Of a stretch of DNA of 43,537 bases, positions 7,771 to 15,946 are shown one piece after another (position 1 is the stretch's first letter; every line of letters starts with the position of its first letter). Source of the DNA: Peptococcaceae bacterium (GTDB lineage: Bacteria; Bacillota; Desulfitobacteriia; Desulfitobacteriales; Syntrophobotulaceae); assembly GCA_012839895.1 (NCBI GenBank), contig DUML01000104.1, positions 1 through 43,537 on the forward strand, given 5' to 3'. Below the pieces are notes generated by a model, which worked only from the letters and a program-made list of their open reading frames with translations, did no database searches and was not told the DNA's origin. Made by a program: the position numbers and the translations under genes.

Positions 7771-8121
7771 TTATTTCCGTAGTATCTTTTCCATTGCTTT
7801 TCCCTTGGCCAACTCATCGATCAGCTTATCCAAATAGCGAATTTCCCGCATAAGCGGTTCTTGAATCTCTTCCACCCGGACTCCGCAAACCACCCCTTTG
7901 ATTAAAGCCCGGTTAGGATTCAGGTGGGGAGCTTCCGCAAAAAAGGTTTCAAAGTCTACCTGTTTCTCCAGCTGTGCTTCCAACTCGTCCTGGCTATATC
8001 CCGTCAGCCAACGAATGATTTCATCCACTTCCGCTTTCGTTCGCCCTTTTTTCTCCGCCTTGGCAACATAAAGGGGATAGACCCTGGCGAAGCTCATGGT
8101 ATAAATCTGCTGTTTGGTCAT
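7771..8121 (-). CDS. DUF2200 family protein
   Basis: A 116-residue soluble protein matching the DUF2200 family, seen in features such as [19 protein letters not shown] at the N-terminus, [17 protein letters not shown] in the middle, and [18 protein letters not shown] followed by the [11 protein letters not shown] helix. The function of the family is not established; the IRWLTGY segment hints at a DNA- or substrate-binding helix but this is not proven. The ATG at 8121 is chosen because GGGAGG lies just upstream; an upstream in-frame extension overlaps a tandem repeat. It is a single gene between the thi leader and modC. Confidence 0.82.
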   Translation of the reverse strand: MTKQQIYTMSFARVYPLYVAKAEKKGRTKAEVDEIIRWLTGYSQDELEAQLEKQVDFETFFAEAPHLNPNRALIKGVVCGVRVEEIQEPLMREIRYLDKLIDELAKGKAMEKILRK

Positions 8122-8144
8122 ACTGCCTCCCTGCTTAGCCGCTT

Positions 8145-8182
8145 TTTCAAAGTATCTCGAAACTTTCAAAGTATCTTGAAAC
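8145..8182. repeat. 19-base tandem duplication upstream of the DUF2200 gene
   Basis: Two adjacent units at 8145-8163 and 8164-8182 differ at one base (TTTCAAAGTATCTCGAAAC and the same with CTTG). Each unit is itself partly palindromic (TTTC...GAAA). The pair covers the expected promoter region of the DUF2200 gene, so it could be a doubled operator or a slippage product. Confidence 0.6.
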
Positions 8183-8242
8183 TATTTTACTCCAAAACGA
8201 GCCGGGTTTAAACAAAAGTCCACTTTTTTGTGTCGAGAAATG

Positions 8243-9346
8243 CTACCCTAAAAGCAGGATAGCTTGCTCAGGAATTTTTAAATACAGATTCTCCTTATTT
8301 TTTCTGTTATCCCATAGTTCTTTTCTGACTTGATACACGAGCTCAGAATTCATATTCATTTCTTCCGATTCATTGCCATTCTCTACTTCCAATTCTTCAT
8401 TTCTAAAATAGACGTTGTATTCCAGTTCGCCCTCAACTATTTTACTTATTTTACACTTAATGACGTTGTTTTGCTCTTTTCCCGGAACTTTCCCGGGTAC
8501 AACGTCAAGCAAACAGAAATCATGGGCTTGGATTCCAAGATATTTTATATTTTCCGGAACCGGCCTCCCTGTTTCTAAAATAAATCCCCAATCAACTGCC
8601 CGCACGGAGTGTGAGGATATAATTTCACATCTGGAAATATTTTTACATCCGATTATTCTGGCTGCTGCATGCAGTTTCGGCTGTCTAAAGATTTCTTTGG
8701 TATCCCCGCATAGAATAGACTTTCCCTGGTCAATTATTACAAGTTTTTTGCAGAGCCTATAGATTTCATCCCTGCTGTGACTTACGAGCAAAACTCCTCC
8801 CTCATAGAGTTTCAGCAGTTCCAAAATTTCAATTTGCAGTTGGTCTCTTAAGTGTGCATCCAGGGCAGAAAAAGGTTCATCCAGCATCAATACATCCGGT
8901 TTGTAGACAATACATCTGGCCAAGGCAACTCTTTGCTGCTGTCCCCCCGAAATTTGATTGGGATATTTCTTTTCCAACCCCTGCAAATGGAAAGCCTTGA
9001 TCATTTCCTTAACTTTCTGCTTTTTTTCTTTTTGAGGAAGTTTCAAGCCTATGCCAATGTTTTCTTCTACCGTCATGTGAGGAAAAAGGGCATAGTTTTG
9101 AAACAAATAACCGATATTTCTATCTTGTGGTTTAAGGTTTATCTTTTTCTCAGAATCGAATAGAACTTTTCCATTTAGCACAATGCGGCCTTCATCAGGG
9201 GTTTCAATGCCGGCAATACATTTGAGCGTCATGCTTTTCCCACTGCCGGAAGGCCCCAAAATTCCCGTGTATTCTCCCTCTAGGGAGAAGGCAACTTCAA
9301 GAGAAAACCCTTTTAACTTTTTCTTGATATCAACCAAGAGCCTCAT
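8243..9346 (-). CDS. modC: Molybdate ABC transporter ATP-binding protein ModC
   Basis: A 367-residue ABC ATPase. Visible: Walker A GPSGSGKS at about 31-38, Q-loop LFQNYALFPHMTV, signature ISGGQQQR, Walker B VLMLDEPFSALD and the switch His in LLVSHSRDE. The C-terminal 130 residues are a regulatory extension in the position of the Mop/TOBE domain of ModC, though less conserved. It powers molybdate (or tungstate) import with ModB and ModA, the two preceding genes. The ATG at 9346 follows AAGGGG. It is the last gene of modABC and sits 11 bases after modB. Confidence 0.93.
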   Translation of the reverse strand: MRLLVDIKKKLKGFSLEVAFSLEGEYTGILGPSGSGKSMTLKCIAGIETPDEGRIVLNGKVLFDSEKKINLKPQDRNIGYLFQNYALFPHMTVEENIGIGLKLPQKEKKQKVKEMIKAFHLQGLEKKYPNQISGGQQQRVALARCIVYKPDVLMLDEPFSALDAHLRDQLQIEILELLKLYEGGVLLVSHSRDEIYRLCKKLVIIDQGKSILCGDTKEIFRQPKLHAAARIIGCKNISRCEIISSHSVRAVDWGFILETGRPVPENIKYLGIQAHDFCLLDVVPGKVPGKEQNNVIKCKISKIVEGELEYNVYFRNEELEVENGNESEEMNMNSELVYQVRKELWDNRKNKENLYLKIPEQAILLLG

Positions 9347-9357
9347 TATTTTCCCCT

Positions 9358-10050
9358 TTATTTTAGATATTTCCGCTCCTTAATAGCAAAATAGTTGGTA
9401 GAAGCAACAACTACAAAAGAGATTAACATCACAATGATAACATAATAGGCGGCGGTCCGCATATTTCCGGCAGCAACCTCGGCGTAAATCGCTAAGGGAA
9501 GGGTCCTCGTCTCCTTGGCTATATTACCGGCAATCATTGCTGTGGCTCCAAACTCCCCAAGACCCCTGGCAAAAGCCAAAATACCCCCTCCGGCAACACC
9601 CGGCAGGGCAAGAGGCATAACGATGCGCCAAAAAATCCGCCGCTCGGACATCCCCAAGGTCTTGGCAGCCATAACCAGGTTCTGATCCACCTGTTCAAAA
9701 GCGCTTCTAGCCGAACGATACATAAGAGGAAAGGAGATTGCTACAGCGGCTATTACAGTCGCGCTCCAGGAAAAAACTATTTTCACCCCTAAAAATTCCA
9801 ATAAGAACTTTCCTATAGGCCTGTTAACACCAAAAACAATTAATAATAGGAACCCCATTACCGTCGGTGGCAAGACCAGAGGCAAGGTCAAGATACCGTC
9901 TAAAACCATCTTTGCTTTTTCCGACTTCAATCTCACAACCCACCTGGCAACAAAAAGTCCTAACAAAAATGTTAAGGCAATAGCTGCAGAAGCAGTTTTC
10001 AGGGAAATTATTATTGGTGATAAATCTATATTTTGGGGCAATATATCCAT
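9358..10050 (-). CDS. modB: Molybdate ABC transporter permease ModB
   Basis: A 230-residue membrane protein with five to six helices and the ABC permease EAA loop (AKTLGMSERRIFWRIVMPLALPGVAGG). The segment LARGLGEFGA is the ModB/CysT family signature. It forms the dimeric channel that accepts molybdate from ModA and is driven by ModC. The ribosome site AAGGAG lies somewhat far from the ATG at 10050, so the start has some doubt. It begins 19 bases after the modA stop. Confidence 0.93.
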   Translation of the reverse strand: MDILPQNIDLSPIIISLKTASAAIALTFLLGLFVARWVVRLKSEKAKMVLDGILTLPLVLPPTVMGFLLLIVFGVNRPIGKFLLEFLGVKIVFSWSATVIAAVAISFPLMYRSARSAFEQVDQNLVMAAKTLGMSERRIFWRIVMPLALPGVAGGGILAFARGLGEFGATAMIAGNIAKETRTLPLAIYAEVAAGNMRTAAYYVIIVMLISFVVVASTNYFAIKERKYLK

Positions 10051-10069
10051 ATTGCGTTATGTTCTCCTT

Positions 10070-10870
10070 TTAATTTGTTGCAAAGCCAAAGGATTCAAAT
10101 ACTTTCTTAGCCTCTTCAGTTTGTAAAAATTCTATGAATTTTTTCGCTGCTTCTTGATTTTTGCCGGTTTTTACAATACCTACCGGGTAAATAACTTTGG
10201 AAACAGATCCTTCCGGCGCTTCCGCCACAACTTTGACTTTTTCGGTGGAAACGGCATCGGTCGAGTAGACTATTCCTGCCTCAGCACTCCCTTCCGCAAC
10301 CCAGTTTAACACTTCCGTAACATTTGTTCCCAGACTTGCTTTTTTCAATACTTCATCCCAAATATTTAGATTTTTTAAAACTTCTTGGGCATACTGACCG
10401 GCCGGTACGCTTGCCGGGTCTCCAATAGCAATCTTATCAGCCTTTAGAATATCCTCAAACTTGCTTATTTCCTTAGTACTGTTTTGGGGAACAATAAGCA
10501 CAATTTTGTTCTCCAGAAGCTGGACAATAGAATCTTTGGCTATTAAGCCTTTTTCGTCCAAGGCATCCATTTGTTTCATGGCTGCTGATATAAATACATC
10601 TACCTCAGCACCTTCTTCAATTTGCCTTTGCAGCTTTCCGGAGCTGTCATAAGTAGTTTTAATTTTGATATCCGGATATTTTTCATTAAACATTGGTATC
10701 AATTTGCCATCTAGACAATTTTTCAGGCTTGCCGCAGCTGCGAGAGTAATAGTCGATTCCTCAGCAGATGTATTGCCAGTAGATGTATTGTTGTTGCTGC
10801 AACCGACAAAGGTAAGTACTAAAGAAAATACCAAATAAACAACTGCTAGCAAACTAATACTTTTTTTCAT
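10070..10870 (-). CDS. modA: Molybdate-binding lipoprotein ModA
   Basis: A 266-residue substrate-binding protein. A signal peptide (MKKSISLLAVVYLVFSLVL) ends in a lipobox-like FVGC, so it should be anchored to the outer face of the membrane by a lipidated Cys. A Ser/Thr/Asn linker follows. Mature features typical of ModA: TLAAAASL, YDSSGKLQRQIEEGAEVDVFISA, IGDPASVPAGQYAQEVL and GIVYSTDAV, which contact the oxyanion. The ATG at 10870 is used because AAGGG lies 7 bases upstream; the frame also opens at a TTG 15 bases earlier within that site. Expression should be controlled by the Moco riboswitch about 200 bases upstream. Confidence 0.94.
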   Translation of the reverse strand: MKKSISLLAVVYLVFSLVLTFVGCSNNNTSTGNTSAEESTITLAAAASLKNCLDGKLIPMFNEKYPDIKIKTTYDSSGKLQRQIEEGAEVDVFISAAMKQMDALDEKGLIAKDSIVQLLENKIVLIVPQNSTKEISKFEDILKADKIAIGDPASVPAGQYAQEVLKNLNIWDEVLKKASLGTNVTEVLNWVAEGSAEAGIVYSTDAVSTEKVKVVAEAPEGSVSKVIYPVGIVKTGKNQEAAKKFIEFLQTEEAKKVFESFGFATN

Positions 10871-11020
10871 AATTAACCCTTCCAATACTTCGATTATATT
10901 ATTTTTATAAACCCCATGACTAAACCATCCTTAATTGACCGAATTGGACTAAATTCGACACTATTTCTTAGATTAAATTTATCAAATTAATAAACCTTAC
11001 ACTCAACTAGTTTTTTTGCT

Positions 11021-11054
11021 AAAAATTAAAATCTCACTAAAGAAAGTGAGATTT
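11021..11054 (-). terminator. Intrinsic terminator acting as riboswitch expression platform
   Basis: On the minus strand AAATCTCACT (11054-11045) pairs with AGTGAGATTT (11038-11029) over a six-base loop, followed by TAATTTTTAG. It lies directly between the Moco riboswitch aptamer and modA, so it most likely couples ligand binding to transcription termination. Confidence 0.75.
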
Positions 11055-11083
11055 CAGATTACAAGCATGGATGCTAATTGCTA

Positions 11084-11193
11084 ATCCACCTCCTTTTCAA
11101 TACGGAAGGCATATTCATTTCTGAACATACCCGAGAGCCTAGGCTCTGGCTGACTGCCATAGAACAATCTTTAGGCTGTGTCAGCTCGGAGAA
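11084..11193 (-). ncRNA. Molybdenum cofactor (Moco/Tuco) riboswitch aptamer
   Basis: The minus strand carries, in order, the conserved elements of the Moco RNA motif: CTCCGAGC (11191-11184), the paired AGCCTAGGCT block with GAGCCTAGGCTCTCGGG (11147-11131 region), GAATATGCC, TTCCG, and the closing GAAAAGGAGGTGG (11097-11085). CTCCGAGC pairs with the GCTCTCGGG side in the usual way. The motif senses molybdenum or tungsten cofactor and normally sits before molybdate transport or cofactor synthesis genes; here it precedes modABC. The terminator that follows suggests repression when cofactor is plentiful, but the direction of control is inferred. Confidence 0.88.
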
Positions 11194-11196
11194 AAA

Positions 11197-11226
11197 GTAT
11201 GAAGTTCTAGAAGGTATGAAGTTCTA
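11197..11226. repeat. 13-base direct repeat upstream of the Moco riboswitch
   Basis: GTATGAAGTTCTA occurs at 11197-11209 and again at 11214-11226. It sits at the 5' edge of the riboswitch, between aptamer and the expected promoter, so it could be a binding site for the divergent TOBE regulator. No experimentally known consensus is matched. Confidence 0.5.
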
Positions 11227-11497
11227 AAAAACACTTAAATAAGCTATTAATAGTAATTATTTTCTGTTGCAAATTTATTTTATAGCATCTTTTGTTAGGT
11301 TTCAATACTTTTTGTTGTTTTTAGTTGGGTTTAGTTATGTTATTTTATGATTAACGCTGTTCTTGAGAATTAGTCCGCTCTTGAGAATTAGTTCGTTTTT
11401 GAAATATCCCCAGTAACATGTAAACCCGGGTTAATCCTCAAAGTTTTTTATTTATGGTAAAATGTGATCAATAAAAATACCAAAGCAGGTGGGTAAA

Positions 11498-12019
11498 TTG
11501 AATGAAGATATTTTATATACGCCGGAGGAAATAGCCCAAAAATTAAAGAACACCAAAGGCACTGTCTATGAAATGATTAAACGGGGAGAACTTGAGGCTC
11601 ACCGAATCGGGAGGCATCTCCGCATATCCCGCGCTCAATTTGATAAATACCTTTTGAAATCCAAAGGCTATGACAATACTTATGAAGCAACCATAGTTAA
11701 AGAAAACGATGAAACTTTTGCCAGCATTGGAACAGTCAGATTTCATGTTAATACCGAACTTGAAGGGCAAGTTAAAGTTGCTATACGGCCGGAGCATATA
11801 ATTTTAAGCAAAGGCACCTTCGTAAGCAGTGCCAGAAATGTCCATAAAGGAAATGTAAGCGACATTATCAATTTTGGCTCTAATGTGCTCGTAGTTGTGG
11901 ATATAGGAATTCCCATTAGAGCGCTTATTACAAAAAAATCTTTCGCTGAAATGGGAGTTGAAAAAGGGTCTGAACTTTTTGTTGTTTTTAAAACCATGTC
12001 GGTTACGGTTTATAAATAA
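11498..12019 (+). CDS. Excisionase-type HTH regulator with TOBE (molybdate-binding) domain
   Basis: About 173 residues in two parts. Residues 1-55 are an excisionase/MerR-type helix-turn-helix (LYTPEEIAQKLKNTKGTVYEMIKRGELEAHRIGRH). Residues about 90-173 resemble the TOBE extension of ModC (VKVAIRPEHIILSKG ... GNVSDIINFGSNVLVVVDIG ... VFKTMSVTVY), a fold that binds molybdate or tungstate. The TTG at 11498 is preferred because AGGTGG lies 5 bases upstream; a GTG at 11489 would fall inside that site. Divergent from modABC, it is likely an oxyanion-responsive regulator of that operon, standing where ModE would in other bacteria. Sign of control is unknown. Confidence 0.87.
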   Translation: MNEDILYTPEEIAQKLKNTKGTVYEMIKRGELEAHRIGRHLRISRAQFDKYLLKSKGYDNTYEATIVKENDETFASIGTVRFHVNTELEGQVKVAIRPEHIILSKGTFVSSARNVHKGNVSDIINFGSNVLVVVDIGIPIRALITKKSFAEMGVEKGSELFVVFKTMSVTVYK

Positions 12020-12045
12020 ACTTTACAGCTGCCTTGCGCAACAAG

Positions 12046-12912
12046 CTATTTATTTTTCCAGCAGATGCACGCTACTTTGGAAACCGTCTTTTCCTTAAGC
12101 CAACCGTTTTCCGCTCTTTTCTCCAAGAACTTAACAATCTCTGCCTGCTGCTCCGTAGTCAAAGAAGTTGAAAGGGCAAATTTATTAATAAAAATTTCGC
12201 TGGCTTGTTCCACTGTGCGCACAACTTCCTTTTCAAGATCAAAATAAATAATCTCGGGATACAATTTGTATAACCAGAGGATATTCAGGCTGCAGTAAAG
12301 CTCCCTGTGCCCGAATTCGTCAGACCTCTCTTGGCCGAGGACTACTTTTCTCAGTTCTTCTTCAAGAGGATCCTGTCGTTCAACAAAGTGACAGATCATG
12401 CCGTACTCATAGCTGGCCGCTATCATTTTTTCCAAGTTTTTGCGGCTGCTGAATGCAGGAGACATAATTCCTGTCACCAGACTGAACTTTTTATTCCATT
12501 GTAATTTTGTTAAGTCCGCGGTTTCCCAGTCCAACTGCCAGAACTCAGTATTGGTCAAACCTTCGGCGGCGACGTTTTCTCTGGCGAAGTCCAGCATTTT
12601 GGGCGAAATGTCTATTCCGGTCACATGTTTGGCTGTTCGGGCAAATTCCAGGGCAAATTTTCCCGGACCGCAACCGATATCCAGTACCGTACTTTCTTCG
12701 TGCAGCATGTTTTTTCCCAAGAGCAAAGCGACTATTTTTTCCCTGCGCTCATCAGTTCCGTGGCTGTTAAACTCTTCAGCCCTGTTATCCCACAGGGTTT
12801 TTTTACTTTCCTGCGGGTCTTTGACCTTTTGCTTTTTCTTTGGCCATAAATCATCAAAATACCGGATGGTGCTGCTTAGTTTGTTATCAATACCGCTAAT
12901 AACGCTATCCAC
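12046..12912 (-). CDS. Class I SAM-dependent methyltransferase
   Basis: A 288-residue protein with the Rossmann methyltransferase motifs: motif I VLDIGCGPGKFALEFA at about 78-93, the acidic ribose contact in VTGIDISPKML, and WQLDWETADL as motif III. The first 50 residues are charged and helical and may bind a partner. The substrate is not evident. The GTG start at 12912 follows GGAGGG with a 6-base gap. It converges on the TOBE regulator gene, with no clear terminator in the 26 bases between. Methyltransferases of this type occur near molybdate genes in Clostridia, but a link to molybdenum is only a guess from position. Confidence 0.85.
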   Translation of the reverse strand: MDSVISGIDNKLSSTIRYFDDLWPKKKQKVKDPQESKKTLWDNRAEEFNSHGTDERREKIVALLLGKNMLHEESTVLDIGCGPGKFALEFARTAKHVTGIDISPKMLDFARENVAAEGLTNTEFWQLDWETADLTKLQWNKKFSLVTGIMSPAFSSRKNLEKMIAASYEYGMICHFVERQDPLEEELRKVVLGQERSDEFGHRELYCSLNILWLYKLYPEIIYFDLEKEVVRTVEQASEIFINKFALSTSLTTEQQAEIVKFLEKRAENGWLKEKTVSKVACICWKNK

Positions 12913-13037
12913 ACAAATCCCTCCAAATGTTATTACTGCTCTTTGTTTCTGTTTCCGCCCTCCGGTGACTTTATTGGCTTTTAATATGGAGTAATCAATA
13001 AGATATCCTACTCCAATAGTAATTGGGGAAGGCTTTT

Positions 13038-13220
13038 TTAGGTTCTATTTTTAATCGCGCTACCTAACATACCTATAAGAGCAAAAATAGTATAATACCC
13101 TGCCTTACTAATCACCTTCCCGGTTAATTCAAAAACGCCTTGAATAATAAGGGTATCCCCACCGAAAAGGGAAATAAACCAAGCGATCAGTAAACCAAAA
13201 ATTAATCCAATTAAAAGCAT
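13038..13220 (-). CDS. Small membrane protein, function unknown
   Basis: A 60-residue frame with two hydrophobic helices (LLIGLIFGLLIAWFISLF and YYTIFALIGMLGSA) and a short charged tail (IKNRT). An ATG at 13220 follows GGAGGGG about 10 bases upstream, so translation is plausible. It does not match a family I can name; its size and topology are those of small accessory membrane proteins. It lies about 100 bases downstream of the threonine/serine exporter pair on the same strand and may share their transcript. Confidence 0.6.
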   Translation of the reverse strand: MLLIGLIFGLLIAWFISLFGGDTLIIQGVFELTGKVISKAGYYTIFALIGMLGSAIKNRT

Positions 13221-13320
13221 TGCAATATTCCCCTCCGATAATTTTTATGGCTAATAATATTTTCCTATGGCTTAAATATTTTCACTTTATCGCTTATCTT
13301 AAAAAACGGATAACAACGTG

Positions 13321-13767
13321 TCATTTTCCCCCAGGGTATCTTTTTCTTCGACTAAAGTTTTCCGTGATAACACCGGAGAAAATGAGTCCAAAGGCAATGG
13401 AGCCGGCTATCAAAAGAGTGATGGCACCTAAACGCATTCCTTCCGTGTAATCGTTCTCGATTAAATGCCGGATAGTTTCATAAGCCATTCCTCCGGGAAC
13501 TAAAGGGATAACTCCGGAGATACTAAAAACCGTAACCGGCATTTTATAATACCTGGCCAAAATTTGACTGGCGGTGGCAACTATAAAGGCGGCTGCTAAA
13601 GTGGAAGTAATAAGGTTTATGTTCATATTTACAGTCAGGATTACATAAACAGTCCAGCCCAACATCCCTACGAAACCGCAGGCAATCAGGCTTTTGCGAG
13701 GGATATTAAACAACACCCCAAACCCCATAGTAGCAAAAAAACTGGCATAAAGCGCAGTCCAACTCAT
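13321..13767 (-). CDS. ThrE-type threonine/serine exporter, small (C-terminal) half
   Basis: A 148-residue protein with four to five helices, corresponding to the C-terminal ThrE_2/DUF3815 domain (FNIPRKSLIACGFVGMLGW ... ASQILARYYKMPVTVFSISGVIPLVPGGMAYETIRHL). Together with the next larger gene it makes up a complete ThrE-type exporter that in Corynebacterium is a single polypeptide; the split into two genes is normal in Firmicutes. The ATG at 13767 follows AGGAGGG. It begins 12 bases after the large-half stop. Confidence 0.9.
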   Translation of the reverse strand: MSWTALYASFFATMGFGVLFNIPRKSLIACGFVGMLGWTVYVILTVNMNINLITSTLAAAFIVATASQILARYYKMPVTVFSISGVIPLVPGGMAYETIRHLIENDYTEGMRLGAITLLIAGSIAFGLIFSGVITENFSRRKRYPGGK

Positions 13768-13779
13768 AATCTTTCCCTC

Positions 13780-14556
13780 CTACATTAGCACAGCCAAAGC
13801 CACCGCGACTCCGCTGCCAATGGCAAAGGCTGTTAAAAAGGCCTCAGTACCTCTGGCCAGCCCGGCAACAAGATCTCCGGCCATCAGGTCGCGTATGCTA
13901 TTCATAATGAGTACCCCGGGAACTAAAGGCATAACCGAACCAATTATGACCTTGTCGATATGAATATCTATGTTGAAATTATACATACCTAGATAGTAAA
14001 AAAGGTAAGCAATAAAGCCGATGGCAAAAGCGGCAAAAATTTCAGAGAAAAATTTTACAGCAATATGCCGGGTAGATATAGTGTAGAGTAAAAATCCCAA
14101 CCCCCCAGCCGCCACCGAAGGCAAGAAGTCATTAACGGTCCCGCCAAAGGCCAAGCTAAAGAAACCACTGGTCAAAGCTGCTGCTATAATTTGCAGCCAA
14201 AGGGGATAAAGGAAGCTGGATTTTTCTATGGTTAAAAGAGCCTCCCGGGCCTTATGAAGAGTAATTTCACCCTCGCTTAATTTGCGAGAGATCTCATTGA
14301 CTTCCACAATTTTGTTTAAATCGATTTGCCGGTTATTAATTCTTAAAAACTTAGTCTGTTGCTGGTTCTGTTCCAAGCCCTGAAGGGTTAAGAAAATCCC
14401 AGTAGGTGTTACATAGCTCTGAGCTTCAGGAATCGCACAGGCACGGGCAATCCGATTCATCGTATCTTCAATCCTATAGATCTCCGCTCCGCTTTGCAGC
14501 ATTATTTTACCTGCTAGGAGACAAACCTCCATGACTTCTCCAAGAGCTGAATTCAT
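13780..14556 (-). CDS. ThrE-type threonine/serine exporter, large (N-terminal) half
   Basis: About 258 residues. The N-terminal 110 residues form the cytoplasmic ThrE/DUF1212 domain (LLAGKIMLQSGAEIYRIEDTMNRIA ... SYVTPTGIFL ... INNRQIDLNKIVEVNEISRKL). Five helices follow, with VIIGSVMPLVPGVLIMNSIRDLMAGD as the family signature. ThrE exports threonine and serine by proton exchange in Corynebacterium; substrate here is inferred. The ATG at 14556 is chosen because AGGAGG lies 7 bases upstream, which discards a 23-residue extension. Confidence 0.9.
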   Translation of the reverse strand: MNSALGEVMEVCLLAGKIMLQSGAEIYRIEDTMNRIARACAIPEAQSYVTPTGIFLTLQGLEQNQQQTKFLRINNRQIDLNKIVEVNEISRKLSEGEITLHKAREALLTIEKSSFLYPLWLQIIAAALTSGFFSLAFGGTVNDFLPSVAAGGLGFLLYTISTRHIAVKFFSEIFAAFAIGFIAYLFYYLGMYNFNIDIHIDKVIIGSVMPLVPGVLIMNSIRDLMAGDLVAGLARGTEAFLTAFAIGSGVAVALAVLM

Positions 14557-14638
14557 TTGAGTTCCTCCTAAGTGGGCCAGAGTGGAACAGAGGAACGGTT
14601 CTTGTGTCTTATCCAGGTGATACAACCCCTCTGTCTAA

Positions 14639-15946
14639 TTACACACTGTGTTTCCAGATTATCATATCATAATTTTGAGAATATCTGATCTTTTTAATAT
14701 TAAGTTCTAATTCCTTTCCGGTTCCTTCAAACTTCATGGTTCTGGTGTAATAGATTATAGCCTTTGTTCTGTCATCGGCTAGAACTTTTTCCGATTCTCC
14801 CGGGATAGTTTCTTGGAGATTTTTCCTTTGTCCGTCAATATTTAAATACACCTTGCTCAATATTACATTTTCTTCGGTAGTAAATGTGATATAGGTGCTG
14901 CCGTTAGATTCATAAACATTTTCAATCTCTATCTCCTGGCCCAAAACCTCAAATTTTTTGGTTTTACCTTTTTCCAACTTTACTGACTCATCCGTATCAT
15001 GATCTCCTCCAAAAGAGACAAGCTTTAATTGCAGTTCCCTGGCATTTTCGGGAAGCGCATCATAAGTTATATCGAAATGGATCCCTCGCATATCCGTTGA
15101 CATGCCGCCTCCCTGCAGAGCTATTTCCTTTCCATCAGCGATTAAAGCAATCTCCAGTTTCTCCGGTCTGAATCTGTTCTTTTTAATATAATCAAATCCC
15201 AGTTCTACGATATCCTGTATTTGCCCTTTTAAAACTGTTGTTATGGGTGAGGCCGTTAGGGATTGTAATATGATACTTCGCTGATCCAAATCTATTTTTT
15301 TATTAATTGGAATCTTTAAGCTTTTTCCTACGGCCTGATTTCTATTTAATTTAAATGAAATTATCGCACTTTCCCCAGTATGCTTCATCACTGCCTTAAA
15401 TTTAAGAGTCCTTTCGTAAAACTTCGGCGTCTGATGAGTGGAAACTACCCATTTCATCTCTGTCGAATCTTTGTTGGCTTGACCCTGCCCCCCAAAGGTA
15501 AAACTTCTATTTCCAAAGCCGGTCAAACTAACGATTAAATCCGAGTCAACATCCATTACATTTCCTTCCGGAGAATGAATTGTATAAAATATAACCATAT
15601 TATTATCATCCAGCATTATGCCATCCAGGGTGATTTTAACTCCGTTTTGGAAGGTATGTGATTGGTTTATGATCTGGCCCTTCCCCATTTCATTTAATTC
15701 CTTTAAGGTCCCGGTCATTACATTTTCAAACCCTATTAATTGCTTGCCATAATAGGCTAAGGTGTCCATGTTATAACTTAATAAGAGAACTACTAAAAAA
15801 GCAACTGCTACCTTTAGTTTGAAATTACTTTTCTTTTGAAGAGTATTTTCAAGGGCGCTTCTTAACCTTTCCTCTAAATCATTAGGAACAGCTAAATTAT
15901 CCATTCTTTTCTTTTCCTGATCCAATAGTTTCTCAATATTCCCCAT
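14639..15946 (-). CDS. DUF4179 domain protein, probable ECF anti-sigma factor
   Basis: A 435-residue single-pass membrane protein. Residues 1-43 are cytoplasmic and charged, a transmembrane helix spans about 44-61 (KVAVAFLVVLLLSYNMDTLAYY), and the remainder is an extracytoplasmic DUF4179-type beta-rich region (ENVMTGTLKELNEMGKGQIINQSHTFQNGVKITLDGI). Such proteins pair with SigX/SigW-like factors and hold them at the membrane until a signal arrives. The ATG overlaps the sigma gene stop by 14 bases, the usual arrangement for such pairs. The cytoplasmic tail lacks a recognisable zinc anti-sigma motif (HxxxCxxC), so the mechanism is uncertain. Confidence 0.82.
   Translation of the reverse strand: MGNIEKLLDQEKKRMDNLAVPNDLEERLRSALENTLQKKSNFKLKVAVAFLVVLLLSYNMDTLAYYGKQLIGFENVMTGTLKELNEMGKGQIINQSHTFQNGVKITLDGIMLDDNNMVIFYTIHSPEGNVMDVDSDLIVSLTGFGNRSFTFGGQGQANKDSTEMKWVVSTHQTPKFYERTLKFKAVMKHTGESAIISFKLNRNQAVGKSLKIPINKKIDLDQRSIILQSLTASPITTVLKGQIQDIVELGFDYIKKNRFRPEKLEIALIADGKEIALQGGGMSTDMRGIHFDITYDALPENARELQLKLVSFGGDHDTDESVKLEKGKTKKFEVLGQEIEIENVYESNGSTYITFTTEENVILSKVYLNIDGQRKNLQETIPGESEKVLADDRTKAIIYYTRTMKFEGTGKELELNIKKIRYSQNYDMIIWKHSV

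Noticed and set aside
12065-12994. Plus-strand frames antisense to the methyltransferase, up to 184 codons
   Set aside because: The minus-strand frame has clear methyltransferase motifs; the plus-strand translations are low in family-like content.
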